Assembly (NCBI GenBank): GCA_937974825.1
Contig: CALJVD010000032.1
Location: forward strand, 1-64,000
Reading direction: 5' to 3'
Length of the DNA stretch: 64,000 nt
Origin: an uncultured Oceanospirillaceae bacterium
GTDB taxonomy: Bacteria > Pseudomonadota > Gammaproteobacteria > Pseudomonadales > Oceanobacteraceae
Shown: positions 50,484 to 60,412 of the stretch, piece by piece
How positions within the stretch are numbered: the first letter of the stretch is position 1
Layout of the letters: every line of letters begins with the position of its first letter
Notes under the pieces: model-generated
The model's input: only the letters and a program-made list of their open reading frames with translations
Told to the model about the DNA's origin: nothing
Database searches by the model: none
Made by a program: the position numbers and the translations under genes

Positions 50484-53400
50484 GCCGATTTCCCGTTAAA
50501 AAGAGTGCGCCATTGCTTTAGTTTCTCTGTATCCACCGCGTGGTAATAAACACCAGGAGCTTGTTGAGTGTCTCCGTTTTTGAACAACGGTGCTTCAGCA
50601 CCTAAGTGCATGCCTCTTAAGAAAAAGTAATACACCCCACCAAGATGTTGCTGTGGATCGTAATCCTTAATACGCCGCGCCAATAAAGCATCTAACGCTA
50701 AGGTATAAATCCAAGCCTGCATATCATAAGCATGACTCAACATAGCGTCGGTTAAGTTGTCGGGCCGGTAATCTGCTAACGACCGGCCTAAATGATTAGA
50801 CTTATAGTCGGCAACGTAATAACGACCGTTATGACAGAAAATCAAATCAATAAAACCTTTTAAATAGCCTGTTAACGGGTTGAAATTAAACCGTTGACTG
50901 CTGCCTAATAGTGCTTCTAACTGTGAGGGTGCAAGGTTTGCTACGGGTAAAAAGAACTCCATTTCATCGAGACGCTTTTCATAGGACACCTGCTGCAAAT
51001 CAAACTGATTAGCATAAGCGTCTTGTAACGGAGTTTGCACTATGGCGCTCATCCACTGAACCAAATCAGGCAACTGTTCTTCTTTAAAATCGATACCGTA
51101 ATGTTCTAACTTGGTGGCGACTAATTCTGGTAGCGTTGCTTGATCGTGAAAGTCCCAGTGTTCGAATATTTCGTGCAAGCAAGTACCCGCATTTGCCCCT
51201 TTTACAAAGGTGAAAGCAATATGCTCAGAATCAAACTCCTGCTCAGTTTCTGTGGTTACTATGGGCGTTTCTTGTTCGCTGTCATAGCTATTAAAGGCGG
51301 TGCTTTCATCGTCCTTTAATTGCACCATTGGTTCAGTAGCCATGGCTAATTTATCTGCCTGATGAGCAAGCTGACTGTAGCTGCTGACACGCCAATTATC
51401 CCACTCTTTAGGGGCTGCATAAGCGGCATTAAGCACTAACGTTTTATCGTCAGAATTATTTCCTACTCCAGTTGACTGCCAAGATGGTAGTGCACTGATG
51501 GTTATATCATTTTCAGTGAGTCTATCTATCAGCGCTTGCCAGTTTGGATCGTCGTTGATGTTTAAAACATAGCCGAGCGCCGTTTTTGCCACTCTGGTTT
51601 TTTTATTTTTGCTTGCGCGACCATCAACCACATCTTTAATCCACACAAAACAACCCTGCTCGGCTCTTGTTAAGGCAACGTATAACAAGCGTAAATATTC
51701 AGCTAACTTTGCTTCTTTGGCCTTGTCTTTCTCTGATTCTTTTGGGTTTAAATGCAGCTTTACCTGCTGATCGGTATCAAAATAAATTATATCATCAAAG
51801 CGGCTAAGCTCGGTCGTGTCATCCCACAAAAATGGCAAAAAGACTAACGGATACTGCAAGCCTTTCGACTTATGAATGGTAACAATGGATACTAAGTTAG
51901 CATCACTTTCTAAACGCAGTTGCGACTCTTCACCTGCTTCATCATCGCCTAACACATGCTCTGTAAACCAACGTAACAATGCTTCATGACCGCGCAGTTT
52001 TCGGCTGCGTTGTTGCAGTAAATCACCTAAGTGCATTAGGTTTGTTAAACGGCGTTCACCGTCGGTTGTTTTACGCAGCCTAATGGCTAACTCATCGGTT
52101 TCTAACCAACTCATAATGGCAGCCATAATGCCGCGTTTTAACCACAGTTGCAGGTACCCTTGCTGAGCGGCTAGGGCTTCTTCCCACTTATGCTCATCCA
52201 CCAATAGCTCGTCTATTTCGGCGGCACTGTAATTTTGCGTTAGAGTGATTAATGAAGAACGTAAAGCACGTTCATCGGTTGGGTGCGCAACAGACTGTAG
52301 CCAACGCAAAAGATCTTGTGCTTCTTGCGTTTTAAATACCGAATCGCGAGTAAGAAAAACGCTGCTAATATTACGCTCATTTAAGGCATTGCGGATAATT
52401 TTTGCTTGCTTACCTGTGCGCACTAAAATGGCAATATCTCGGGCTTGAACTTTATCTTTCCCTAGCTGCGCACTTCCCGTTAACAACTGCTGAATTTGTG
52501 CTGCGCACTCACTGGCAGTGTCTTGACTCGCCTGGTAGCGATTCGATTCTTCCTGTGTTAACCAAAACTGTAACGGGGCAACGGGCGCATCATTAATTAC
52601 CAGTGCGTTGTTATCTCTCGTATTGCTGCTGTCTACCGGAGAAAAAGCAATGTCATCGTTATACACAAAAGGCGCGCTGTGCCCAGAAAATACAGTATTG
52701 ACCGATTGAACCAGCTGACTATGGCTACGCCAGTTTTTATCAAGCGTAAAGCGCTGGGATTCGTTTAATTCACGTTTAGCACGAATGTACGTAAAAATAT
52801 CGGCACCACGGAAGGCATAAATTGCTTGTTTAGGGTCACCAATCATTATTAGTGCATGAGGGTCTGATGACTCGTTTTGTGCCGGATAGATACGACTGAA
52901 AATTCCGTACTGAATAGGGTCCGTGTCTTGGAACTCATCGATCATAGCGACAGGGTAAAGCGTACGAATTTGTTCGGCTAATTGATCACCAAACTCTGAC
53001 ACTAACGCTTGCGATAACAAACGTAATAAGTCATCGGGCGTTAAAATACCGGCCTGCTCTAAGCTATCAAAATAGCGCTCTTTAATGTCTTCTAACCAAG
53101 CATTTTTTAAAATACTTTGAATTTCTATATCGCAATGCCATAGTGCATCGATTGCATCAAAGAGCGGATGGGTAGGAAAGCTTCCATCTTTGGACTTTTC
53201 CTCCATGACAGCATAAGTGAAGTTTTCAGCTTGCTTAGGAAAAGCCGTTAGGTCATCACCTAACAGATACTGATAGCTGAGCCGTAACCAATTGGGTAAG
53301 TTTTTACTGCTGTAGCTTTGCTTTCTCAAGTTCGAACTTGAAATCAGTGCTTCTATATCTTCACTAGGTGTCTTCTCTGCGATGCCTTTAGCCGTAGTAA

Positions 53401-54094
53401 AGAGCTCGGTGAATGTCTGCCATGCTTCATTAAATGAGTGCTTTGCTGTTTCTGGCAAAATAGTGATATCGCTACGACCAATACGAGACTTCACTGTATC
53501 AAATAAACTTTTAGGACTTTTATGCGTTGCCAATAGTTTTTGGCTTTGTGCAAAGTCGAGTGAATAAGCCACCTGACGCCATACGTCTTCACAGGCCTGC
53601 ATTAGGTACTTATCACTGTCTAAGGTCAGCTCGGCACTAAACATTACCCCACTATCGAATGCAAAGCGCTTCAACATCTTTCCGCAAAAGCCATGGATGG
53701 TAAAGATACTGGCTTCATCCATTAGGGTTAAGTTAGTTTGTAACCAGTGCTTCAGCTCTAATAGAAGCGTATCTTCCGGTTTGCCACTGCTGCGCACTAT
53801 GTCTTGAATGTATAGCGCTAAGTTTTCGTCCTCAGCGTCTTGTCCATTCAACATGCGCAGAACATCGATAAAACTGTCTTGAATGCGTTGGCGAATACGT
53901 CCACGTAATTCTTCTGTGGCTGCTTCAGTAAAGGTAACTAATAAGATTTGATCACAACCTAAACGCGCACTGTTGTGACCTGTAATAATTCGATTATAAA
54001 GCGCACTGATTGTGAAGGTTTTACCGGTACCAGCACTGGCTTCTATTAAAGAGCGTCCTTTTAATGGATAACTTGGAACGGAAAGTTTTTGCAT
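50480..54094 (-). CDS. recB: Exodeoxyribonuclease V subunit beta
   Basis: A 1204-residue UvrD-type helicase with a C-terminal nuclease. Walker A is AGTGKT at 21-26, VAMIDEFQDTDPIQ is motif II, and VSIVTIHKSKGLQYPLVF is motif V/VI region. The nuclease has GFIDLIFCHNGRYYVADYKS with the metal-binding Asp, Asp and Lys of the E. coli active site, so it looks functional. RecB moves along the 3' strand, cuts DNA and loads RecA after Chi. It overlaps recC by one base (TAATG) and recD by 4, so all three are coupled. ptrA, which separates recC from recB in E. coli, is absent. Confidence 0.97.
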   Translation of the reverse strand: MQKLSVPSYPLKGRSLIEASAGTGKTFTISALYNRIITGHNSARLGCDQILLVTFTEAATEELRGRIRQRIQDSFIDVLRMLNGQDAEDENLALYIQDIVRSSGKPEDTLLLELKHWLQTNLTLMDEASIFTIHGFCGKMLKRFAFDSGVMFSAELTLDSDKYLMQACEDVWRQVAYSLDFAQSQKLLATHKSPKSLFDTVKSRIGRSDITILPETAKHSFNEAWQTFTELFTTAKGIAEKTPSEDIEALISSSNLRKQSYSSKNLPNWLRLSYQYLLGDDLTAFPKQAENFTYAVMEEKSKDGSFPTHPLFDAIDALWHCDIEIQSILKNAWLEDIKERYFDSLEQAGILTPDDLLRLLSQALVSEFGDQLAEQIRTLYPVAMIDEFQDTDPIQYGIFSRIYPAQNESSDPHALIMIGDPKQAIYAFRGADIFTYIRAKRELNESQRFTLDKNWRSHSQLVQSVNTVFSGHSAPFVYNDDIAFSPVDSSNTRDNNALVINDAPVAPLQFWLTQEESNRYQASQDTASECAAQIQQLLTGSAQLGKDKVQARDIAILVRTGKQAKIIRNALNERNISSVFLTRDSVFKTQEAQDLLRWLQSVAHPTDERALRSSLITLTQNYSAAEIDELLVDEHKWEEALAAQQGYLQLWLKRGIMAAIMSWLETDELAIRLRKTTDGERRLTNLMHLGDLLQQRSRKLRGHEALLRWFTEHVLGDDEAGEESQLRLESDANLVSIVTIHKSKGLQYPLVFLPFLWDDTTELSRFDDIIYFDTDQQVKLHLNPKESEKDKAKEAKLAEYLRLLYVALTRAEQGCFVWIKDVVDGRASKNKKTRVAKTALGYVLNINDDPNWQALIDRLTENDITISALPSWQSTGVGNNSDDKTLVLNAAYAAPKEWDNWRVSSYSQLAHQADKLAMATEPMVQLKDDESTAFNSYDSEQETPIVTTETEQEFDSEHIAFTFVKGANAGTCLHEIFEHWDFHDQATLPELVATKLEHYGIDFKEEQLPDLVQWMSAIVQTPLQDAYANQFDLQQVSYEKRLDEMEFFLPVANLAPSQLEALLGSSQRFNFNPLTGYLKGFIDLIFCHNGRYYVADYKSNHLGRSLADYRPDNLTDAMLSHAYDMQAWIYTLALDALLARRIKDYDPQQHLGGVYYFFLRGMHLGAEAPLFKNGDTQQAPGVYYHAVDTEKLKQWRTLFNGKSA

Positions 54095-57000
54095 TAGTTA
54101 TCCTCCTTAATAATTTCCATATAACCAGCCATACCCTGCATAAGTGCCCCCCACTCTTCTAGCCACTCTTGGTAATCAGACTCAAAGCTTTCATTAAAAG
54201 TCGGCAAGCAGCGTTTCAAGTAATCGGAGGCAAGTTCGTCATACTCTTCTTTTAGCAAGGTGCCGACGTACTTAACCATTTGATCCATTAAATCTTGCTC
54301 ACTTTTCGCTTTTTCTTCTAATTCATTCCTTTTGTTGAATAGCTTATGGAGTGTGTTAGGTAAATGCGGAATAGGTTTATGCCAGCACTGCCAATACCAC
54401 TCTAAAGCAATCGCAATTTGTTCGAGTGCCACCTCTTTTGATGGCGCTGAAAGCTTTATTTGTTGGACTTCATCTTTTGACAATGCAAACAAATAAGCCG
54501 ATTGCACAGGCGCATCAGCGGCGACGGCTACCAACAGCTTAAGCCAAGCATTCAGTAAGTGTTTGCCTTTTAAGCTACTGACTTGGTAGTAAAGGAAGTA
54601 GTTGTGATCTGTGCTTAGCGCAGAAAACGCCTGCTGTAACTCCCCCAACACTTCAGTGCCATTCACATTAACGCTCAGACTGGTATTTCCCAGTGGGCTT
54701 CTCATTAGAGGCTGCACAGCCTGTACGAGCGACTCAGTGTATTTAGCAACCTGTAGGCCACTGTGTTTACCCAGTTCTTTTACCGGTAAATTTCCCAGCG
54801 CTTGTTGCTGACTAATAAACTCACGATTAAAGGTTTCTATATCATCTAGAGCGCTAGGTTGGTGCTGCACGCTGTCTAACCATTGTGACTTTAGCTGATA
54901 TTGCTCTAAACCTTCTGTAGCAAAAGGTTCGGCGCTCAATTTTTCTTGCCAATCGATATCAAGGCTCGACTGTAAACGGCGCCGAATAAAAAACTTACAG
55001 GGATCGGATAAAGCCAACACCATATCCTGCACATTTACTTGGTCGGTATTAAGGTCGGCCGGCAACGCCAGAGCGCTGCTTTGCCAGCTTAAATCGGTCT
55101 TCTCTTCAGACAAACCTGCCTGAGCAACGTCCATCCATAGATGCTGATAACCTGGTACTTTATGCTTGTGCTCGACAAAACGGTCTGCGTTATAGGGTTG
55201 TAAGGGTAATTCGTCCACCAGCCACTTCAGGAAACGCTCGCGGCTTTTACTGTGGGTTAGTTGCAAGTCACTGTCTAAACAAAAGCCGTCGGCTAAATAA
55301 TCACGCAATTCTGCCACTAACACAGACGGTTGTTGCTCCGCATTGTCACGCGCACTGCGCCCACGGTAACTGATGTACAAGTAGTCTTGAGCAGAGCTGA
55401 CCGCTTCTAAAAACAGGTAACGGTCATCTTCACGACGTGAACGGTCACCTAGGCGTGATGGTTTGCTTTGCATTAAGTCAAACCCTAGCGGCGTAACACG
55501 ACGAGGATAATCACTGTCGTTCATACCCAGTAAGCATACGGCCTTAAACGGAATTGAACGCATTGGCATTAGGGTACAGAAGTTAACCGGTCCTGCTAAA
55601 AAGCGCTGCCAGCCTGTTTGTGTACCAAGATGTTCGTTAAACCAAATGGCTAACACTTTAATGGGCAAACTGTCTGTTAATGCCGAGAGTTCGGTATCTT
55701 CAACCCATTGCTGAATAGACTGTCGTATACCTTGAAGAGAGCTAATTTCATTGTCATCGGGCAAATAGAATTGATCAATAATGGCCGTTAATTGTTGCTG
55801 CCAGTCTTCTTTAATAAGTGATTGATTAAGCCGCTTTTGCCAAGCAGACAATTGATCAATAAACGCCATTATTTTGCCCAACAACTCGCCTTCATTGCCT
55901 TCTACCGCAAACACTGGGTAGTCTTGCATAAAGTCTTGATCGGTATTGGGCAAGGCATAGCCTAATAGCAACTGTTTTAGTCCTTTATGCCAACTGTTCT
56001 GCTCAAAACTTGGCATTCCTTGTTGGCTACGTTGCTCACCATCTAATCCAAAGCGAATTTGCGCATCCAACAACCAATTTTTTATCTGCTCCAGTTCATC
56101 CACTTTTATATCAAAGCGATGGCGTATAGCCGGCACGTCTAATAGATCAAACACCTCGGGCAAGGTGAAACGTGAATCAGGCAAATTTAAAAGCTGTAAA
56201 AAACTTTCAACGATTGGGTCTTCAGCGGCAATGGCTTGGTCTGAAATTGCCCAAGGAATCTGATAACGAGCTTCCGTGTTGTCGGGCTGAATAAAGCGAG
56301 CATTATGACTAGAAAAAACAGCATCAATATAAGGCGCGTACTGGTTAATGTCGGGCACCATCACCACTATGTCACGCGGTTTTAAGTTAGGGTCTTGGTC
56401 TAACCAATATAATATTTGGTCATAGAGTTGTTGCACTTCGCGTAAAGGGCTGTGGGCATCGACAAAACTAATACTGGTATCGTCACTACTAATAGCTTGT
56501 TTAAATTGGCTATCGATTAGCGCCTGCGCAGTAAATGCATTTTGCTGGCGGTCGTGCAATTCAAGAATATCGTTTTTTAAGTAATCAAGCAGGCGTGGAC
56601 GCTGCTTAGGCGCCTGATAAAACAGCTCTACCTCGTGCAAATGATCTGTGGCCGATTCGTTAATAAGAGTTAAGAAGTCTTTACCCAACTTGCCCCAAGA
56701 AGCCAGCAAGGGGTTACCTCTATCCATAATATGTTCAGTGTCGGGCGCCTTCGATAATATTTTTAAGCGCTGACGGTCATTCAAAAGATCGCCCCAGAAG
56801 TTTTGACAAGGGTTTAATAGAAAATAATGAACATCAATAACATTAGAAATGGCTTCCAGTACTTGCCAATAGGCAGCGGGAAGCGCGGCAATTCCGAACA
56901 CAAACAGCCGCTTAGGCAAGCTCTGTAGGCGGTCTTTATGTTGTTTAATGAGCTCAGGAAGCTTTTGAATAAGCTGCGCACGGTGTTCAAGCGAATGCTG

Positions 57001-57540
57001 CAACTGTTCACTGTCTTTAATCAGCGCACGCCAGACCACAGGTTGCCAACTTTGCGCACCTAACTCTTGGCCTTCAACATTATTGCTGCCCTGTTCCCAT
57101 TCCAAGAGCCAGTCGGGGCGATAAACTAAATATTGGTCGAAAACGTCGGCAATATTATGTGCCAGCTGGTAGCACTTAACAGGATTGTTTTCTTGCGTCA
57201 GATAGTTAGCAATGGCTTCGCACTCTGGGGTTTTAGCGAGCTCTGGCAGAAGACGATAAAGTTTCCACGCCATAATGGCTTTATCAAAATGCGATCGCTC
57301 GGGCAGGTCGGGTTGTAGTAAGTTAAAAACTCGCCAAATAAAATTAGACGGTAACGGAAAGTCTACTTGTGCGCTAATGCCCAAGCCGTCGGCAAGCTGT
57401 AACTTTAACCAATGCGACATGCCCTGACTTTGTACCAAGATGACTTCTTTATCGAAGAAATCTAACGGGTCGTTTTCAATCTGACGTATTAATGCGCCTT
57501 TTAGCATCTCTAAGTCATTGGAGTGATAAACACGAAGCAT
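54094..57540 (-). CDS. recC: Exodeoxyribonuclease V subunit gamma
   Basis: An 1148-residue subunit that splits the DNA strands and recognises Chi. It begins MLRVYHSNDLEMLKGAL, like RecC. The text VQSQGMSHWLKLQLADGLGI and VFGIAALPAAYWQVLEAISN is conserved, and SYRGRSARDNAEQQPSVLV and CLLGMNDSDYPRR are typical of its catalytically inactive helicase folds. Length is slightly above E. coli RecC. First gene of recCBD; no clear promoter was found in the 234 bases to the START gene. Confidence 0.96.
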   Translation of the reverse strand: MLRVYHSNDLEMLKGALIRQIENDPLDFFDKEVILVQSQGMSHWLKLQLADGLGISAQVDFPLPSNFIWRVFNLLQPDLPERSHFDKAIMAWKLYRLLPELAKTPECEAIANYLTQENNPVKCYQLAHNIADVFDQYLVYRPDWLLEWEQGSNNVEGQELGAQSWQPVVWRALIKDSEQLQHSLEHRAQLIQKLPELIKQHKDRLQSLPKRLFVFGIAALPAAYWQVLEAISNVIDVHYFLLNPCQNFWGDLLNDRQRLKILSKAPDTEHIMDRGNPLLASWGKLGKDFLTLINESATDHLHEVELFYQAPKQRPRLLDYLKNDILELHDRQQNAFTAQALIDSQFKQAISSDDTSISFVDAHSPLREVQQLYDQILYWLDQDPNLKPRDIVVMVPDINQYAPYIDAVFSSHNARFIQPDNTEARYQIPWAISDQAIAAEDPIVESFLQLLNLPDSRFTLPEVFDLLDVPAIRHRFDIKVDELEQIKNWLLDAQIRFGLDGEQRSQQGMPSFEQNSWHKGLKQLLLGYALPNTDQDFMQDYPVFAVEGNEGELLGKIMAFIDQLSAWQKRLNQSLIKEDWQQQLTAIIDQFYLPDDNEISSLQGIRQSIQQWVEDTELSALTDSLPIKVLAIWFNEHLGTQTGWQRFLAGPVNFCTLMPMRSIPFKAVCLLGMNDSDYPRRVTPLGFDLMQSKPSRLGDRSRREDDRYLFLEAVSSAQDYLYISYRGRSARDNAEQQPSVLVAELRDYLADGFCLDSDLQLTHSKSRERFLKWLVDELPLQPYNADRFVEHKHKVPGYQHLWMDVAQAGLSEEKTDLSWQSSALALPADLNTDQVNVQDMVLALSDPCKFFIRRRLQSSLDIDWQEKLSAEPFATEGLEQYQLKSQWLDSVQHQPSALDDIETFNREFISQQQALGNLPVKELGKHSGLQVAKYTESLVQAVQPLMRSPLGNTSLSVNVNGTEVLGELQQAFSALSTDHNYFLYYQVSSLKGKHLLNAWLKLLVAVAADAPVQSAYLFALSKDEVQQIKLSAPSKEVALEQIAIALEWYWQCWHKPIPHLPNTLHKLFNKRNELEEKAKSEQDLMDQMVKYVGTLLKEEYDELASDYLKRCLPTFNESFESDYQEWLEEWGALMQGMAGYMEIIKEDN

Positions 57541-57743
57541 GCGCTCTCCTAGCCGTGCAAAATAAGTAACTATAACTAAGGCAAGCTATACTGGCGAACT
57601 CTAATAACCACCTTAGTTAATTGAATTTACTTGTTTTATCACAGATATGATTATGGTCAATGGGACATATTTTCATCTGTAAAATTAGTTTACAGATAAA
57701 CCATACAAAGCTAAGCAGACTTGAAAATATTTTATGGAAGAAT

Positions 57744-57769
57744 CAAAAAAGCCGGCGAGTGCCGGCTTT
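57744..57769 (-). terminator. Terminator of the START-domain gene
   Basis: GCCGGC (57751-57756) and GCCGGC (57761-57766) pair around GAGT. On the minus strand the stem is followed by six T (top A-run 57745-57750), just after the stop at 57775. Confidence 0.85.
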
Positions 57770-57774
57770 ACTTA

Positions 57775-58434
57775 TTAGAAGTTTACCACGGTATCCATAA
57801 CAGCATTTTGGTACTTTTCTTCCAGCACCTTGGTTTGCATGTTTTTAAGAGTGGTGTATGGCATATCAACCACTAAGCTATTGATTAGCCAGTTAGGCAA
57901 TGAACCTGCTGGGTCCGCATGTGCCTGATAAGTCACTTGAGTTGTTTCAGCGTCTACTGGTGTAAAGACCCAAGAACCGTGCATTTCTGTAATGCGGACG
58001 CGGCCTTTCTTTTCTTCCATTAGATCGGTTCTGATTTCCATATCAAAGCGTGCTTCTTTGGTTTCTGGGTCTTGGCTTAACTTACTGTAAATCGTGCTGT
58101 CACGATCTTTTACCGGCCAAGGAGCACCAGTGACCATATAGAAATGTGCTTCTGTTGGACTAGGACGCTCTAAGGTTTTTAATTCTTTACAGTCTTGAAT
58201 CCAATCAGGACCTGCAGAATGGTCATTAACTAACGCCACTGCTGCGGTAATGGTAGCTGGCACATTAGCAACACCACGGAATTCTTTTAAGGGAGAGCCT
58301 TCAACCACACGGGTAAATACTTGAATACCGTTTTTGGTATCGTCTTTAGCAAGTTTCCAGTCCGATGCTTGGACAATCATGCTCGAACAGGCAACCACTC
58401 CAATGAATAACGACTTTACTATTTTTGAATACAT
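57775..58434 (-). CDS. Periplasmic START-domain protein
   Basis: A 219-residue exported protein with a signal peptide (1-23, ending IVQA). The mature part is a START/Bet v1-like domain: WKLAKDDTKNGIQVFTRVVEG, then MVTGAPWPVKDRDSTIYSKL and GSWVFTPVDAETTQVTYQAH, with GSLPNWLINSLVVDMPYTTL at the C-terminal helix. Such domains bind a lipid or other hydrophobic ligand in a deep cavity. Homologues are common in Pseudomonas and marine gammaproteobacteria as START proteins of unknown role. It is monocistronic with its own terminator. Confidence 0.88.
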   Translation of the reverse strand: MYSKIVKSLFIGVVACSSMIVQASDWKLAKDDTKNGIQVFTRVVEGSPLKEFRGVANVPATITAAVALVNDHSAGPDWIQDCKELKTLERPSPTEAHFYMVTGAPWPVKDRDSTIYSKLSQDPETKEARFDMEIRTDLMEEKKGRVRITEMHGSWVFTPVDAETTQVTYQAHADPAGSLPNWLINSLVVDMPYTTLKNMQTKVLEEKYQNAVMDTVVNF

Positions 58435-58463
58435 AATTGATTCCTTATTGTTTTTATAAAGCT

Positions 58464-58763
58464 CTACTGGCCAAGGCCCCTGCAGTTGGGGGAACTAGGA
58501 ACTTCAGCTTGTTGCCACTCTTCTGGAGTATATAGAAATAAAGACAATGCATGTACTTGTCCTTGTAATTCTTCGGCAAACATTTTGTATAATCTTTGAT
58601 GTCGAGCAACGGCCCGTACGTTTTCAAACTCAGTGCTCACCACCACTAATTTAAAGTGCGAGTCGGTTGCAGGCCCTGAGTGCATATGACTTTCATTGAT
58701 GATTTCTACATGAGTAGGATTTAATTCTTGTAACTTTTGCTTGATGGTACTCTCTAAACTCAT
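58464..58763 (-). CDS. BolA/IbaG family protein
   Basis: A 99-residue BolA-family protein: SLESTIKQKLQELNPTHVEI, then HMHSGPATDSHFKLVVVS and RHQRLYKMFAEELQGQVHALSLFLYTPEEW. The FNVRAVARHQRLY-type motif and conserved His suggest a monothiol glutaredoxin partner and an iron-related role. The frame is open to 58865, but ATG 58763 has AAGAAGAG just upstream and matches the domain start. The length is like IbaG/BolA. It is divergent from the following gene with about 100 bases between starts. Confidence 0.88.
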   Translation of the reverse strand: MSLESTIKQKLQELNPTHVEIINESHMHSGPATDSHFKLVVVSTEFENVRAVARHQRLYKMFAEELQGQVHALSLFLYTPEEWQQAEVPSSPNCRGLGQ

Positions 58764-58870
58764 AACTCTTCTTAGCCTTCTAATAAAACTCAGACTACTA
58801 TAATTCAGAACTAAGCGGTTGCATAGGAAGCACTTAAACCGATAAAGTACCCTGTTTTGTAGCATTGTTT

Positions 58871-59464
58871 ATGGAATCTGGCATGCATAATTCTCAAACC
58901 ACAAGTACCCAATCATTAATGGATCGTTATTACGAAGAAGAAAAAGCCCAGCAAGAGCGCGAGCTTTCTTTGGCTGAGCTAAATGTACGCCTAGACGCCA
59001 ACGACTTGGCGATGTTAAACGTTATATCAAAACGTTTCCGTAAAACCCGTGACGAAGTAGCCCAAGAGCTTCTTTCTAGTGCTTTAATCGATTTATTCTC
59101 TCGTCTTGAAACCACCGAGCGTAAGCTCCTAGCACGAGATGCCGATGAAGCTGCACGTTCTTTAGCTGACGAAATCGCGGAAGATAACGGTGTCCGTACT
59201 ATCGACGTTAAAACCGGTGTATGGACAAATCATGAACGCCAGTTAACAAAGATCGAACGTAAGCTTGCGAAACAAGCGGAACAACAAGCAAACGAAGCGC
59301 AACAAGAGACGAACACAAGCCAAGAAACAACCGAGCAAACTATTTCCAACACAGAACATTCGATAGAAGAGCCCATCACTGAAAGCTCAAACGCAACAAC
59401 GTCTGTTCATTCATCCGACACAGAGTCAGAGCAAAACATCTCTGCAATGGCTGCTAACCAATAA
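58871..59464 (+). CDS. Uncharacterised charged protein, putative ribbon-helix-helix-like region
   Basis: A protein of about 197 residues, not recognised. A short N-terminal part (QERELSLAELNVRLDANDL) is followed by MLNVISKRFRKTRDEVAQEL, a pattern like a ribbon-helix-helix or small DNA/RNA-binding helix region, then LLSSALIDLFSRLETTERKL. From about residue 120 on, the sequence is a Gln/Thr/Glu/Ser-rich tail of low complexity that is probably disordered. Starts at 58865 (TTG) and 58883 (ATG) are also possible. It ends 9 bases before the YlqF GTPase gene, so they are probably cotranscribed. Confidence 0.7.
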   Translation: MESGMHNSQTTSTQSLMDRYYEEEKAQQERELSLAELNVRLDANDLAMLNVISKRFRKTRDEVAQELLSSALIDLFSRLETTERKLLARDADEAARSLADEIAEDNGVRTIDVKTGVWTNHERQLTKIERKLAKQAEQQANEAQQETNTSQETTEQTISNTEHSIEEPITESSNATTSVHSSDTESEQNISAMAANQ

Positions 59465-59473
59465 AAGAAGATT

Positions 59474-60391
59474 ATGGCTATTCAATGGTTTCCCGGGCAT
59501 ATGCACAAAGCCCGCAAAAAAATAAGCGAGGCGATGCCTGAAGTTGATTTAGTCATTGAAGTACTGGATGCGCGCCTCCCCTATTCTAGTACTAACCCTT
59601 TGGTTGACGATTTACGCTCAGACAAACCTTGCATTAAGGTACTAAACAAAGCTGACCTAGCAGACCCAAAGAAAACGCAAGCTTGGGTGGCGTATTTTGA
59701 AAAACAGCACAACACCAAAGCCTTACCACTGGTCGCTGAAGAGCGCGGGCAAACTAAAAAGCTAATCAATCTAATCAAACAGCTGGGCACTGCACGTAGC
59801 AGTAAAAAGCTATCGATTCGAGTGATGATTATGGGGATTCCGAACGTAGGAAAGTCGACCTTAATCAATGCACTCACCGGTCGATATGTGGCTAAAACAG
59901 GGAATGAGCCTGCTGTAACGAAAAGCAATCAAATGTTTGATTTAAAAAACGGTATTGTTTTGGCCGACACTCCGGGGATTTTATGGCCGAAGTTTGAGAA
60001 CATCACCAGTGGTTATCGCTTAGCTGCTAGTGGCGCGGTTAAAGATACCGCCATCGAATACACCGACGTTGCACACTACGCACTCAACTATTTGCTTGAG
60101 TACTACCCTCAAGCCCTAAGCACACGCTTTAAGTTTAAATCTATGCCGGCTAACGCTGAAGATGCGCTAAAAGAAATAGCTCAACGTCGTGGCTGCTTAC
60201 GCCCAGGTGGCATTCATGATTTGCACAAAGCCGCTGAGCTTTGCTTGCATGAATTAAGGTCTGGAAAAATCGGGCTTATCACTTTAGAAACACCTGAGAT
60301 GGTTGAACAAGAGTTAGCAGCCATCAAAGAGCAAGAAGAAGCACGCATCGCAGCGGCAAAAGAAGCAGCGGAAAGAGACGCTCGTAACTGA
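59474..60391 (+). CDS. ylqF: YlqF/RbgA-type ribosome-biogenesis GTPase
   Basis: A 305-residue circularly permuted GTPase. The order is G4 (LNKADLAD), then G1 (GIPNVGKSTLINALTG) and G3 (ADTPGI), as in RbgA/YlqF. WFPGHMHKARKKI at the N-terminus is the family's opening. A C-terminal domain with ALKEIAQRRGCLRPGG follows, and a Glu/Ala-rich tail ends it. In Bacillus, RbgA helps assemble the 50S subunit, including uL16 incorporation; the role in gammaproteobacteria is less known. Follows the unknown charged protein by 9 bases. Confidence 0.92.
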   Translation: MAIQWFPGHMHKARKKISEAMPEVDLVIEVLDARLPYSSTNPLVDDLRSDKPCIKVLNKADLADPKKTQAWVAYFEKQHNTKALPLVAEERGQTKKLINLIKQLGTARSSKKLSIRVMIMGIPNVGKSTLINALTGRYVAKTGNEPAVTKSNQMFDLKNGIVLADTPGILWPKFENITSGYRLAASGAVKDTAIEYTDVAHYALNYLLEYYPQALSTRFKFKSMPANAEDALKEIAQRRGCLRPGGIHDLHKAAELCLHELRSGKIGLITLETPEMVEQELAAIKEQEEARIAAAKEAAERDARN

Positions 60392-60412
60392 GTCTTTCCG
60401 CCAAATTATTGT

